This document shows, piece by piece, positions 27,609 to 34,940 of a DNA stretch of 64,000 bases. The DNA is taken from NCBI RefSeq assembly GCF_013155465.1, contig NZ_JABJVX010000001.1, forward strand, positions 552,814 through 616,813, in the 5' to 3' direction. The notes beneath the pieces were generated by a model, which was not told the DNA's origin, did no database searches, and saw nothing but the letters and a program-made list of their open reading frames with translations. A program made the translations under genes and the position numbers. The DNA comes from Alterinioella nitratireducens. GTDB taxonomy: Bacteria > Pseudomonadota > Alphaproteobacteria > Rhodobacterales > Rhodobacteraceae. Every line of letters begins with the position of its first letter. The first letter of the stretch is position 1.

Positions 27609-29255
27609 ATGCAACCCCGCGCGCCCATTGCCGATCTGCCGACCCATGAGGTCACCAACATGCCGCCCCATATGGGCGACCAGGATCTTTGGGGTGGCGA
27701 CCGCGCCTTGCGGACCTTCGTGACCGCGCAGGGCGGCGACATTCACCACGACGCGCTGGCCGCGGCGGGCAAGGCTGCGGGGCGCGATGCGGTGTTCGAA
27801 AAGGCCAACCAGGCCAACCGCCACCCGCCTGAGCTGCGTGCCTTCGACCGCTACGGAATGCGCCTCAATGCGGTGGAGTTTCACCCCGCCTATCACGACC
27901 TCATGGCGCTGTCGGTGGCCCACGGCTTGCCCAATTTCGCCTGGGAACATGAAGGGCGGGCGGGTCATCTGGGGCAGGCGGCGCTGACCTACATGTTCAG
28001 CCAGCCCGAGGGCGGCGTGATGTGCCCCATGGCGATGACCTATTCCGCCGTGCCGTCGCTGCGCATGACGCCTGCGCTCGCCGAGACCTGGATGCCGCGC
28101 ATCCTGTCGCGCGACTATGACCGGCGCGATATCCCGGCGGGGGAAAAGACCGGCGCGCTCATCGGCATGTTCATGACCGAGAAACAGGGCGGCTCGGATG
28201 TGCGGGCGAATGAAACGCAGGCCCGGCCCGTCAAGGGTGGCTACCTGCTGACGGGGCACAAGTTCTTCTGCTCCGCGCCGATGTGCGACGCCTTCCTGGT
28301 GCTGGCGCGGACGCAAGCCGGCCTCTCCTGCTTCCTGGTGCCGCGCTGGCGGCCCGACGGGACGCGCAACGCGCTCTACCTGCAACGGCTGAAGGACAAG
28401 CTCGGCAATCGGTCGAACGCCTCCGGTGAGATGGAGTTTCAGGACACCTGGGGCGAAATGGTGGGCGAGGACGGGCGCGGCATCCGCACCATCATCGACA
28501 TGGTGACCGGCAACCGCATCTATTGCGCCATGTCGTCTGCGGGCATCATGCGGCAGGCTCTGGTGCAGGCGCTACACCATTGCGCGCACCGCTCGGCCTT
28601 TCAGAAACGGCTGATCCGGCAGCCGCTGATGCAGAATGTGCTGGCCGATATGGCGCTGGAGGTCGAGGGGGCGCTGGCGCTTGGGCTGCGCGTGGCGCGT
28701 GCGATGGACGCACCTGACGACCCGAGCGAGGCGGCGCTGGCGCGCATCGGAACGGCGGTGGCGAAATACTGGAATTGCAAGCGCTGTCCCAGCCTCGTCG
28801 TGGAGGCGCTCGAATGTCATGGCGGGCCGGGATATATCGAGGAGAGCATCATGCCGCGCCTCTACCGCGAGGCGCCGGTCAACTCGATCTGGGAAGGGTC
28901 GGGCAACATCATGGGGCTGGATGTGCTGCGCGCGATGGGGCGCGAGGCCGAGGCGGTCCCGGCGGTTCTGGGGGAGTTGGAGGCCGCGCGCGGGGGGCAC
29001 CCGGCCTTTGACCGCGCGGTGGATGATCTGACGCAGGATCTGGGCGACCGGGACGGGATCGAAGCGCGGATGCGGTCCGTGACGGAACGCATCGCGTTGA
29101 CCCTGCAAGGGGCGCTCCTGATACAACACGCGCCCACGCCGGTGGCCGAAGCCTTCTGTGCCGCGCGCCTCGGGGACAAGTATCGCGGCGCGTTCGGGAC
29201 GTTGCCCAGGGGATGCGACTTGGCTTCCATCATAGATCGTGCTTTGCCGGACTGA
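27609..29255 (+). CDS. Acyl-CoA dehydrogenase, AidB-like
   Basis: The 548-residue flavoprotein has the acyl-CoA dehydrogenase fold with the extended C-terminus of the AidB branch. FAD and substrate segments are MTEKQGGSDVRANET, GHKFFCSAPMCDAF and the later LECHGGPGYIEES, then YREAPVNSIWEGSGN. AidB was found in the E. coli response to alkylating agents, but many relatives are ordinary isovaleryl-CoA dehydrogenase-like enzymes. GTGGGAGGACCACGCC precedes the ATG. The alcohol dehydrogenase gene follows within 25 bases. Confidence 0.9.
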   Translation: MQPRAPIADLPTHEVTNMPPHMGDQDLWGGDRALRTFVTAQGGDIHHDALAAAGKAAGRDAVFEKANQANRHPPELRAFDRYGMRLNAVEFHPAYHDLMALSVAHGLPNFAWEHEGRAGHLGQAALTYMFSQPEGGVMCPMAMTYSAVPSLRMTPALAETWMPRILSRDYDRRDIPAGEKTGALIGMFMTEKQGGSDVRANETQARPVKGGYLLTGHKFFCSAPMCDAFLVLARTQAGLSCFLVPRWRPDGTRNALYLQRLKDKLGNRSNASGEMEFQDTWGEMVGEDGRGIRTIIDMVTGNRIYCAMSSAGIMRQALVQALHHCAHRSAFQKRLIRQPLMQNVLADMALEVEGALALGLRVARAMDAPDDPSEAALARIGTAVAKYWNCKRCPSLVVEALECHGGPGYIEESIMPRLYREAPVNSIWEGSGNIMGLDVLRAMGREAEAVPAVLGELEAARGGHPAFDRAVDDLTQDLGDRDGIEARMRSVTERIALTLQGALLIQHAPTPVAEAFCAARLGDKYRGAFGTLPRGCDLASIIDRALPD

Positions 29256-29278
29256 CCGCGAAACCTCGGAGACATGCC

Positions 29279-30436
29279 TTGAATCATCTCGCCCCCCAGG
29301 ACTGGAGCTTTCCTGTCCCCATCGCCTATGGCCCCGGACGCCTGCGCGAAATGGCCGACCATTGCCGCCGTGCGGGCATGATCCGGCCCCTGATCGTGAC
29401 CGATCGCGGCTCGGCCTCGCTGTCGTTCCTGGACGATCTGCGCGGCTACCTGGCGGCGGGCGGGCTGGAGTCGGCGCTCTTTTCCGGGATCTCTCCCAAC
29501 CCGCGCGACACCGAGATCGCGGCGGGACGGGCGCAATACCGCGAGGGCGGCCATGACGGCATCATCGCCATTGGCGGCGGCAGCGGCATGGATGGCGGCA
29601 AGGCGATTGCCCTGACGGCGGCGAACGATCTCGATCTCTGGGCGTTCGAGTTCGAGCAGGGCAGCCCGGATGTGGCGGGATTTCCGCCGCTCATCACCAT
29701 TCCGACCACCGCCGGAACCGGGGCCGAGACCGAGAGCACGGCGATGATCACCGACGCGGGAAAGGCGATGAAATGGTGCGTCTGGCACCCCGATCTGAAA
29801 CCGTCCCTGGCGCTGCTCGATCCCGAGATCACGCTTGGCCTGCCACCGCACCTGACCGCCTGGACCGGGGCGGATGCGCTGGTTCATGCGATCGAGGCTT
29901 ACTCGGTTCCCGGTTTCCACCCGCTTTGCGACGGTCTGGCGCTTGAGGCGCTGCGCCTCATCGCGCGCTGGTTGCCCGTGGCGGTGGAGCAGCCGCAAAA
30001 TCTGGAGGCGCGCGGCGCGATGCTGGCGGGCTCCTGCCTGGCGGGGGTGGCGTTCATGAAGGGGCTCGGGCTGGTCCATGCGATCTCGCACATGGTGGGG
30101 GCCGAGCATGACACGCAGCACGGGCTGACCAATGCGGTGCTGCTGCCCGCCGTGCTGCGCTTCAACGCGCCCGCGCTGGAGGGCCGGATCGTGCCCATGG
30201 CGCAGGCGGTGGGGCTGGACGATACCTCCTTCGACGCGTTTCACGGATGGGTTTGCGCCGTTCTGGACCGGATCGGCATTCCGAAGACCCTGGCCGAGAT
30301 CGGCGTGCCGGAAGATGGCGCATCCCGCCTCGCCCAGAAAGCGTTGCAGGACAGTGCCGCGGCCACCAATCCGCGCGCCGCGAGCGCGTCCGAGGTGGAA
30401 ACGATCCTCCGCGCGGCGTGGAGAACGGGCCGCTGA
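29279..30436 (+). CDS. Iron-containing alcohol dehydrogenase
   Basis: The protein is about 385 aa if it starts at the TTG at 29279, which follows CTCGGAGACATGCC. The longer open frame overlaps the upstream gene. Motifs are the NAD-binding GGGSGMDGGK, the TTAGTGAE loop, and the metal ligands in DALVHAIEAY and GLGLVHAISHMVGAEHDTQHG. Group III alcohol dehydrogenases oxidise or reduce small alcohols and aldehydes; the substrate is unknown. It is probably co-transcribed with the acyl-CoA dehydrogenase. Confidence 0.9.
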   Translation: MNHLAPQDWSFPVPIAYGPGRLREMADHCRRAGMIRPLIVTDRGSASLSFLDDLRGYLAAGGLESALFSGISPNPRDTEIAAGRAQYREGGHDGIIAIGGGSGMDGGKAIALTAANDLDLWAFEFEQGSPDVAGFPPLITIPTTAGTGAETESTAMITDAGKAMKWCVWHPDLKPSLALLDPEITLGLPPHLTAWTGADALVHAIEAYSVPGFHPLCDGLALEALRLIARWLPVAVEQPQNLEARGAMLAGSCLAGVAFMKGLGLVHAISHMVGAEHDTQHGLTNAVLLPAVLRFNAPALEGRIVPMAQAVGLDDTSFDAFHGWVCAVLDRIGIPKTLAEIGVPEDGASRLAQKALQDSAAATNPRAASASEVETILRAAWRTGR

Positions 30437-30461
30437 TCCCGCGCCATCCGGTCGTTTCATG

Positions 30462-30487
30462 GGAACCGGCAAGGTCCGGTGCGCGTT
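30462..30487 (+). promoter_or_regulatory. EcfG-type promoter before the PLDc_N gene
   Basis: GGAAC (30462-30466) and CGTT (30484-30487) are 17 bases apart, an exact match to the EcfG general-stress consensus. It is 93 bases before the ATG at 30580 and would also drive the YihY gene downstream. Confidence 0.75.
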
Positions 30488-30579
30488 ATCCAGCCACAAA
30501 CGGGGCGGAATGACGCCCGACACCCATCTGACACGAGGGCCGGGCAGTCTGCCCGGTCCGAACCCGAAGGAGACCCGAC

Positions 30580-30768
30580 ATGGAAATCGCAGGACTAGGC
30601 GGATTGATCGTTCTCGGCCTCGACATCTGGGCCATCATCTCGATTCTCGGGTCTTCGGTCAGCACCGGGAAGAAGGTCCTGTGGTCGCTTCTGATCCTGG
30701 TGCTGCCCATCCTGGGCTTCATTATCTGGCTTATCGCCGGACCGCGCGCGGAAACCGGCCGGGCCTGA
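30580..30768 (+). CDS. PLDc_N-domain small membrane protein
   Basis: The 62-residue protein has two membrane helices (LGGLIVLGLDIWAIISIL and WSLLILVLPILGFIIWLIAG) in the PLDc_N pattern, the membrane segment normally found in front of phospholipase D domains. GAAGGAGACCCGAC precedes the ATG. An EcfG promoter lies upstream, so induction under general stress is likely. Function is unknown. Confidence 0.85.
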   Translation: MEIAGLGGLIVLGLDIWAIISILGSSVSTGKKVLWSLLILVLPILGFIIWLIAGPRAETGRA

Positions 30769-30771
30769 GCC

Positions 30772-31689
30772 ATGGTCCCGGTTCCCAACCGCTCCCCCAA
30801 GGTCTGGTGGTCGATCGGCAAACGTGTCCTCGACGCCATCGGGGAAAAGCGGTTGAGCCTGATTGCCGCCGGGATCGCCTTTTTCGGCATCCTGGCGCTT
30901 TTTCCTGCCATCGCCGCGATTATCGCGCTGTGGGGGATCGTCGGCGATCCGCAGGCGATCTTGCCGGTGATGGAGCGCTACAGCGTCTTGTTGCCCGCGG
31001 ATGTGTTCGACATCATCAGCGGCCAGATCACGGCGCTGGCCGCCGCCGATGAAAGCACCCTGGGCTGGACCACGCTGCTCTCGATCTTCCTGGCGCTCTG
31101 GTCCGCGCGCGCGGGCGTTGCGGCGCTGATGCAGGGGATGAACGCGGTCTACGAGGAACGCAACCGGGGCGGGCTGGCGCATTACCTGACCGCCTTCGGC
31201 CTGACCGTGGCGCTGATCCTCGTGGCGCTTGTCGCGATCAGCGCCGTGTTGCTGGTGCCCGCGATCATGGCGCTGGTGCCGCTTGGGGCGCTGGCCACCG
31301 TCGCGGTCGAGGTCGGGCGCTGGCTGGTGGCGGTGGGGATCCTTTTCCTGGGCGCCGGGCTGATCTACCGTTACGGTCCCAACCGCCGTGCCGCACGCCT
31401 GCCCTGGATCACGCCGGGGGCGGTTCTGGCGGTGTTCCTGTGGGCCGGGGCCTCGGTCGCCTTCTCGATCTACCTGACGAATTTCGGCAATTACAACGAG
31501 GTCTATGGCTCCATCGGGGCGGTGATCGCGCTGCTCATGTGGCTGTTCATCTCGGGCTTCCTGCTGCTACTGGGGGCCGCGTTGAACGCCGAGCTGGAGC
31601 GCCACACCGAACCCGACAGCACCATCGGCCGCGACCGTCCCTTGGGCGAGCGCGGGGCGCAGGCGGCCGATACCTATGTCGAGATCTGA
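30772..31689 (+). CDS. YihY/BrkB-family membrane protein
   Basis: The 305-residue inner-membrane protein has six or so membrane segments. Family signatures are the N-terminal LSLIAAGIAFFGILALFPAI, YYGPNR-like IYRYGPNRRAARLPWITPG, and SIYLTNFGNYNEVYGSIGAV near the end. The family was once called RNase BN, but that activity belongs to another protein, so the function is open. It starts four bases after the PLDc_N gene and shares its EcfG promoter. Confidence 0.9.
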   Translation: MVPVPNRSPKVWWSIGKRVLDAIGEKRLSLIAAGIAFFGILALFPAIAAIIALWGIVGDPQAILPVMERYSVLLPADVFDIISGQITALAAADESTLGWTTLLSIFLALWSARAGVAALMQGMNAVYEERNRGGLAHYLTAFGLTVALILVALVAISAVLLVPAIMALVPLGALATVAVEVGRWLVAVGILFLGAGLIYRYGPNRRAARLPWITPGAVLAVFLWAGASVAFSIYLTNFGNYNEVYGSIGAVIALLMWLFISGFLLLLGAALNAELERHTEPDSTIGRDRPLGERGAQAADTYVEI

Positions 31690-31695
31690 TCCGCG

Positions 31696-32424
31696 CTACA
31701 TCAGCGGGCGCTGAGGCGGCGCCTCGGTGTCCATCCTGGCGATCTTCGCCAGCTTCTCGCAATCATTGATGAAAAGCGCGCCGTCGTGCCAGCTGGCCAG
31801 TTGCCGCTCGCGCAGCTTGGATAACGTCTTGTTGGTATGCACCAGCGACAGGCCGAGCGCATCGGCCAGATCCTGCTGGCGGTAATGCAGCGGCATGGTG
31901 TGGTTCTTGACCAGCCCCAGGGCCTCGCCGCGCTGCATGATCTTGACCAGCGCCCAGGCCACCCGCTCGGTGGCGTCGCGCTGTCCGACCGTGGCCAGGG
32001 TCTCGCCCATGAAATGTTCCTCGACCGCGGCCAGCCAGGTCAGGTCGAAGGCGCGTTCGGGATGGGTCTTGAAGAAATGCCAGAATTCGGCCCGGTTGAA
32101 GACGCAGAGCGTCATCGGCGTCGTGGCCTCGACCGAATGCTGCATCTCGCCCATCACGGCGGCCTGCAAGCCGATGAAATCGCCGGGAAAGACGAAGTTC
32201 AGCACCTGGCGGCGCCCGTTCTCCAGCGTCTTGTAGCGCAGCCCCATGCCGCGCAGCGCGGTGAAGAGCTGCGGGCTGTTGGACCCTTCGATCAGCATCG
32301 GGGTGCCCGGCTCGATCACCAGCTCGCCCACCTTGAAGCGCTGCATGAATTTCGTGTCGTCATCGGAATGCGGCACGAACAGGTTGCTGCGTCTGAGGGG
32401 GCAATGGGCGCATTTCGTCGCCAT
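31696..32424 (-). CDS. Crp/Fnr-family transcription regulator
   Basis: The protein is 242 aa from the ATG at 32424, with GGAGGACCCGCCGTC before it. It has a cyclic-nucleotide-binding-type sensor domain and a C-terminal helix-turn-helix (YRQQDLADALGLSLVHTNKTLSKL). The N-terminal KCAHCPLRRS has only two cysteines in the place where FNR has its cluster ligands, so it is not a classical FnrL. A near-match EcfG promoter (GGAAC-N16-CATT) lies at 32463-32487 on the minus strand. Confidence 0.9.
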   Translation of the reverse strand: MATKCAHCPLRRSNLFVPHSDDDTKFMQRFKVGELVIEPGTPMLIEGSNSPQLFTALRGMGLRYKTLENGRRQVLNFVFPGDFIGLQAAVMGEMQHSVEATTPMTLCVFNRAEFWHFFKTHPERAFDLTWLAAVEEHFMGETLATVGQRDATERVAWALVKIMQRGEALGLVKNHTMPLHYRQQDLADALGLSLVHTNKTLSKLRERQLASWHDGALFINDCEKLAKIARMDTEAPPQRPLM

Positions 32425-32524
32425 GACGGCGGGTCCTCCGGACATTTGCTATGTCGTGGTTTAATGCGCGGGCGCGCGGAAAGTTCCAGACTCGGTTTTT
32501 GTCCGAAGTTTGGAATCAGTCCGC

Positions 32525-32884
32525 ATGGCTGCCCGAATCATCATCGTCGAATCCGATCTGTTCGTCTGCGAGGATCTGTCCCAGATCCTGCGTGAGACGC
32601 TGGAGCGTGTCACTGTGATCGCGGTCCCGGACGTGCAGCAGGCGCTGACCGAGATGCAGTCGGGCCTGCGCGTGGACATGGTCTTTCTGAACGGCAGCGC
32701 GGCGCAGTCCGAGGATGCGGCGCTTTTGGACCTTGTGGACAATCACGGTGCCCATCTGGTCCGGATCGGCGCGCCCGCGGACCGCTCGGGCCGGACCGCC
32801 CGGCATGAGACCGACATCGCCGCACCCTTCACCAATGATGCGATCCAGGCGATCTTCAGGAACCCCAGACCGGACGCGGAGTGA
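32525..32884 (+). CDS. Degenerate response-regulator receiver domain
   Basis: The protein is 119 aa from the ATG at 32525. The fold is CheY-like: ARIIIVESDLFVCEDL as beta-1 and the acidic pocket, and VDMVFLNGSAA as beta-3. The phospho-acceptor Asp at the end of beta-3 is replaced by Asn (FLNG). The Lys of the KP motif also appears lost (DIAAPFTNDA). It therefore probably works without phosphorylation, as a docking or decoy domain. It is next to the general stress genes. Confidence 0.75.
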   Translation: MAARIIIVESDLFVCEDLSQILRETLERVTVIAVPDVQQALTEMQSGLRVDMVFLNGSAAQSEDAALLDLVDNHGAHLVRIGAPADRSGRTARHETDIAAPFTNDAIQAIFRNPRPDAE

Positions 32885-32911
32885 GCCCGTCGCGGGCGGC
32901 CCTTTTCGGCG

Positions 32912-32937
32912 GGAACCAATTGCGCATCGGGGGCGTT
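32912..32937 (+). promoter_or_regulatory. EcfG-type promoter before the DUF1328 gene
   Basis: GGAAC (32912-32916) and CGTT (32934-32937) are 17 bases apart, exact to the consensus, 62 bases before the ATG at 32999. Confidence 0.78.
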
Positions 32938-32998
32938 TTTCAGGCATGACCGACCACCGGGAAGGTGGACCTGAAAGGAAACGCTGAAAGGATATCTC

Positions 32999-33169
32999 AT
33001 GCTCTATTGGGCTCTTATTTTCTTTGTCGTCGCCATCATTGCCGGTGTGTTCGGCTTTGGCGGCATCGCCTCTGCTTCCGCCGGGATCGCGCAGATCCTG
33101 TTCTTTGTCTTCCTCGTGCTGTTCATCGTTGCATTGGTCGCACGGGCCTTGCGCGGACGCGCGCCCTGA
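32999..33169 (+). CDS. DUF1328 (YtjA-like) small membrane protein
   Basis: The 56-residue protein reads [20 protein letters not shown] and continues with [14 protein letters not shown] and a second membrane helix [17 protein letters not shown]. This is the full DUF1328 pattern. GAAAGGATATCTC precedes the ATG. YtjA-like proteins are stress-induced in several bacteria but have no known activity. The exact EcfG promoter upstream and the GC-rich hairpin downstream make it a single-gene unit. Confidence 0.9.
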   Translation: MLYWALIFFVVAIIAGVFGFGGIASASAGIAQILFFVFLVLFIVALVARALRGRAP

Positions 33170-33197
33170 CGGCAGGGACGGCACGGTTTGAACGACG

Positions 33198-33225
33198 ACA
33201 GGCGGCCCGTGCGGGCCGCCTGTTC
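33198..33225. terminator. Terminator-like hairpin after the DUF1328 gene
   Basis: ACAGGCGGCCC and GGGCCGCCTGT form a perfect 11-bp stem with a four-base loop, followed by only a short T-containing stretch. It lies 29 bases after the DUF1328 stop. Confidence 0.65.
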
Positions 33226-33301
33226 TGGTTCGGGGCGCGGGTGCGGCCCGTCGATGGGCCGCAAAATGCGCTCGGTCGACCGAGCGGCCGCACCCCCGGT
33301 G

Positions 33302-34114
33302 TCAGACCTTGAGCGTTGCGGTGGTCGAAAAGAACATCGCCTGGCTGACGGCCGATCTGACCTGGTCCTCGGTATAGGGTTTGGAGATCAGGAAGGCCGG
33401 TTCGGGCCGGTCGCCGGTCAGCAGGCGTTCGGGGTAGGCGGTGATGAAGATCACCGGCAATTCGCCGAACTGGGTCAGCAGGTCGTTGACCGCGTCGATG
33501 CCCGAGGAATTGTCGGCCAGCCGGATATCGGCCAGGATCAGGTCGGGCTTGTCGGCGGCACCCTTCTCGACCGCCTCAGCGCGGGTGCGCGCGATGCCGG
33601 TGATCCGGTGACCCAGATCGGCGACCAGGTTCTCGATATCCATGGCGATCACCGGCTCGTCCTCGATGATCAGGACCCGGCCCGCGATGCTGTCGGCCAT
33701 CTCGCGATGCGCGATCGAGACCAGCTCCTCGGCCTCGTCCTGGTCGATTCCCATGATCGCGGCAACGTCGGTGAAGGGAAATTCCTCGATCGTGTGCAGC
33801 AGCAGCGCCTCGCGGGTATTGTCGGTCAGCTTGGCCATGTGCCGCTGTGCAGCCCCCTCCAGCCCGTCGCGCGGGCCGACCGCGTCCGACTTGCTGCTTT
33901 GCCAGATCGAATGGAGCACCTTGAAGAGGGCGGGCTTCACCGCCATGCCGCCATCCAGGATGTCTCGGTCGCTCAGGATCGCCTCCAGCGTGGCGGCGGC
34001 ATAGGTGTCGCCGCTGGTCTGATCGCCGGTCAGCGCCCGCGCATAGCGCCGCAGATAGGGCAGCGTGGCCCCGATCTGCGTCGTGAGATCCTGATCTGTC
34101 GTTTCTGCCGTCAT
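33302..34114 (-). CDS. phyR: General stress response regulator PhyR (anti-anti-sigma)
   Basis: The protein is 270 aa from the ATG at 34114. The N-terminal ~130 residues imitate an ECF sigma factor (LPYLRRYARALTGDQTSGDTY in region 2; LLLHTIEEFPFTDVAAIMG in region 4). The C-terminal half is a receiver domain with IIEDEPVIAMD, the phospho-acceptor in LILADIRL, and the Lys in ISKPYTE. When phosphorylated, PhyR binds NepR and frees EcfG. It is divergent from nepR, with overlapping stress promoters between. Confidence 0.97.
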   Translation of the reverse strand: MTAETTDQDLTTQIGATLPYLRRYARALTGDQTSGDTYAAATLEAILSDRDILDGGMAVKPALFKVLHSIWQSSKSDAVGPRDGLEGAAQRHMAKLTDNTREALLLHTIEEFPFTDVAAIMGIDQDEAEELVSIAHREMADSIAGRVLIIEDEPVIAMDIENLVADLGHRITGIARTRAEAVEKGAADKPDLILADIRLADNSSGIDAVNDLLTQFGELPVIFITAYPERLLTGDRPEPAFLISKPYTEDQVRSAVSQAMFFSTTATLKV

Positions 34115-34144
34115 GTATTTTTCCCCAAAATCGCGACTTTCTTC

Positions 34145-34169
34145 GGAACCGAACCCTTGATGGCACGTT
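34145..34169 (+). promoter_or_regulatory. EcfG-type promoter of nepR-ecfG
   Basis: GGAAC (34145-34149) and CGTT (34166-34169) are 16 bases apart, exact to the consensus, 34 bases before the ATG at 34204. It implies positive autoregulation of the operon by EcfG. Confidence 0.82.
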
Positions 34170-34176
34170 TGGTTCC
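34152..34176 (-). promoter_or_regulatory. Probable EcfG-type promoter of phyR
   Basis: On the minus strand GGAAC (34176-34172) is followed after 16 bases by GGTT (34155-34152), one mismatch from CGTT. It overlaps the nepR promoter almost completely and lies 38 bases before the phyR ATG. Confidence 0.6.
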
Positions 34177-34203
34177 GAACAAAATGTATCCGGACCTCAT
34201 AAT

Positions 34204-34386
34204 ATGGTAGTAGTCGAGCTGATGACAAACAAGGAACCAAACGCGCGCACGCGGCAGCAGATCGACGAGAACCTGCGCCGCGTGTTTCAGGAGAAGGTCC
34301 AGGAGGAGCTGCCTGACCGGTTCAAGGACCTGCTGTCGCAACTGAAGGAACAGGACGGCAAGAAAGGGTCGGGTGGCCGGAAATGA
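34204..34386 (+). CDS. nepR: Anti-sigma factor NepR
   Basis: The 60-residue (or 54, from the ATG at 34222) protein holds EcfG inactive until PhyR takes it away. The two NepR helices are seen in IDENLRRVFQEKVQEELPDR and RFKDLLSQLKEQ. Neither ATG has a strong ribosome-binding site; the second fits the usual NepR length better. The stop overlaps the ecfG start (ATGA), which should keep anti-sigma and sigma levels matched. Confidence 0.93.
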   Translation: MVVVELMTNKEPNARTRQQIDENLRRVFQEKVQEELPDRFKDLLSQLKEQDGKKGSGGRK

Positions 34387-34940
34387 GCAAAGCGGATCCG
34401 AGGGATGAGCTGGTGGAACATCTGCCGGCCCTGCGGGCCTTTGCCCTCAGCCTGACGCGCAATGGCGCGACCGCCGATGACATGGTGCAGGACACCGTGG
34501 TCAAGGCCTGGACGAATATCGAGAAATACAAGGCCGGCACCAATATGCGGGCCTGGCTGTTCACGATCCTGCGCAACACCTATTATTCCAGCCGCCGCAA
34601 GATCAAGCGCGAGGTGGCCGATGTCGATGGCGCCTTCTCCGAGAACATGTCCGAGAAACCGGCCCATGACGGGCATTTGCAGCTTGCCGATTTCCGCCGC
34701 GCGTTCGAACAATTGCCCGATGAACAGCGCGAGACGCTGATCCTGGTGGGCGCCTCGGGCTTTTCCTACGAGGAGGCCGCCGAGATGTGCCATGTCGCCG
34801 TCGGCACCATCAAGAGCCGGGCGAACAGGGGCCGCAAGCGTCTGGCCGAGTTGATGCATCTGGGTGAGGATGAAGCGATGGAACTGACCGATTCGGCGAC
34901 CATGGCGGTGGTCACGGCCAACAAGGCGACCGCCTTCTGA
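34383..34940 (+). CDS. ecfG: General stress ECF sigma factor EcfG
   Basis: The 185-residue sigma factor has region 2 (RAFALSLTRNGATADDMVQD, then VVKAWTNIEKYKAGTNMRAWLF) with the RNA polymerase and -10 contacts, and region 4 (LPDEQRETLILVGASGFSYEEAA) with the -35 helix-turn-helix (CHVAVGTIKSRANRGRKRL). It belongs to the ECF15/EcfG group by its neighbours. The start overlaps nepR by four bases and the stop overlaps the kinase start by one, so three genes are translated as a chain. Confidence 0.97.
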   Translation: MSKADPRDELVEHLPALRAFALSLTRNGATADDMVQDTVVKAWTNIEKYKAGTNMRAWLFTILRNTYYSSRRKIKREVADVDGAFSENMSEKPAHDGHLQLADFRRAFEQLPDEQRETLILVGASGFSYEEAAEMCHVAVGTIKSRANRGRKRLAELMHLGEDEAMELTDSATMAVVTANKATAF

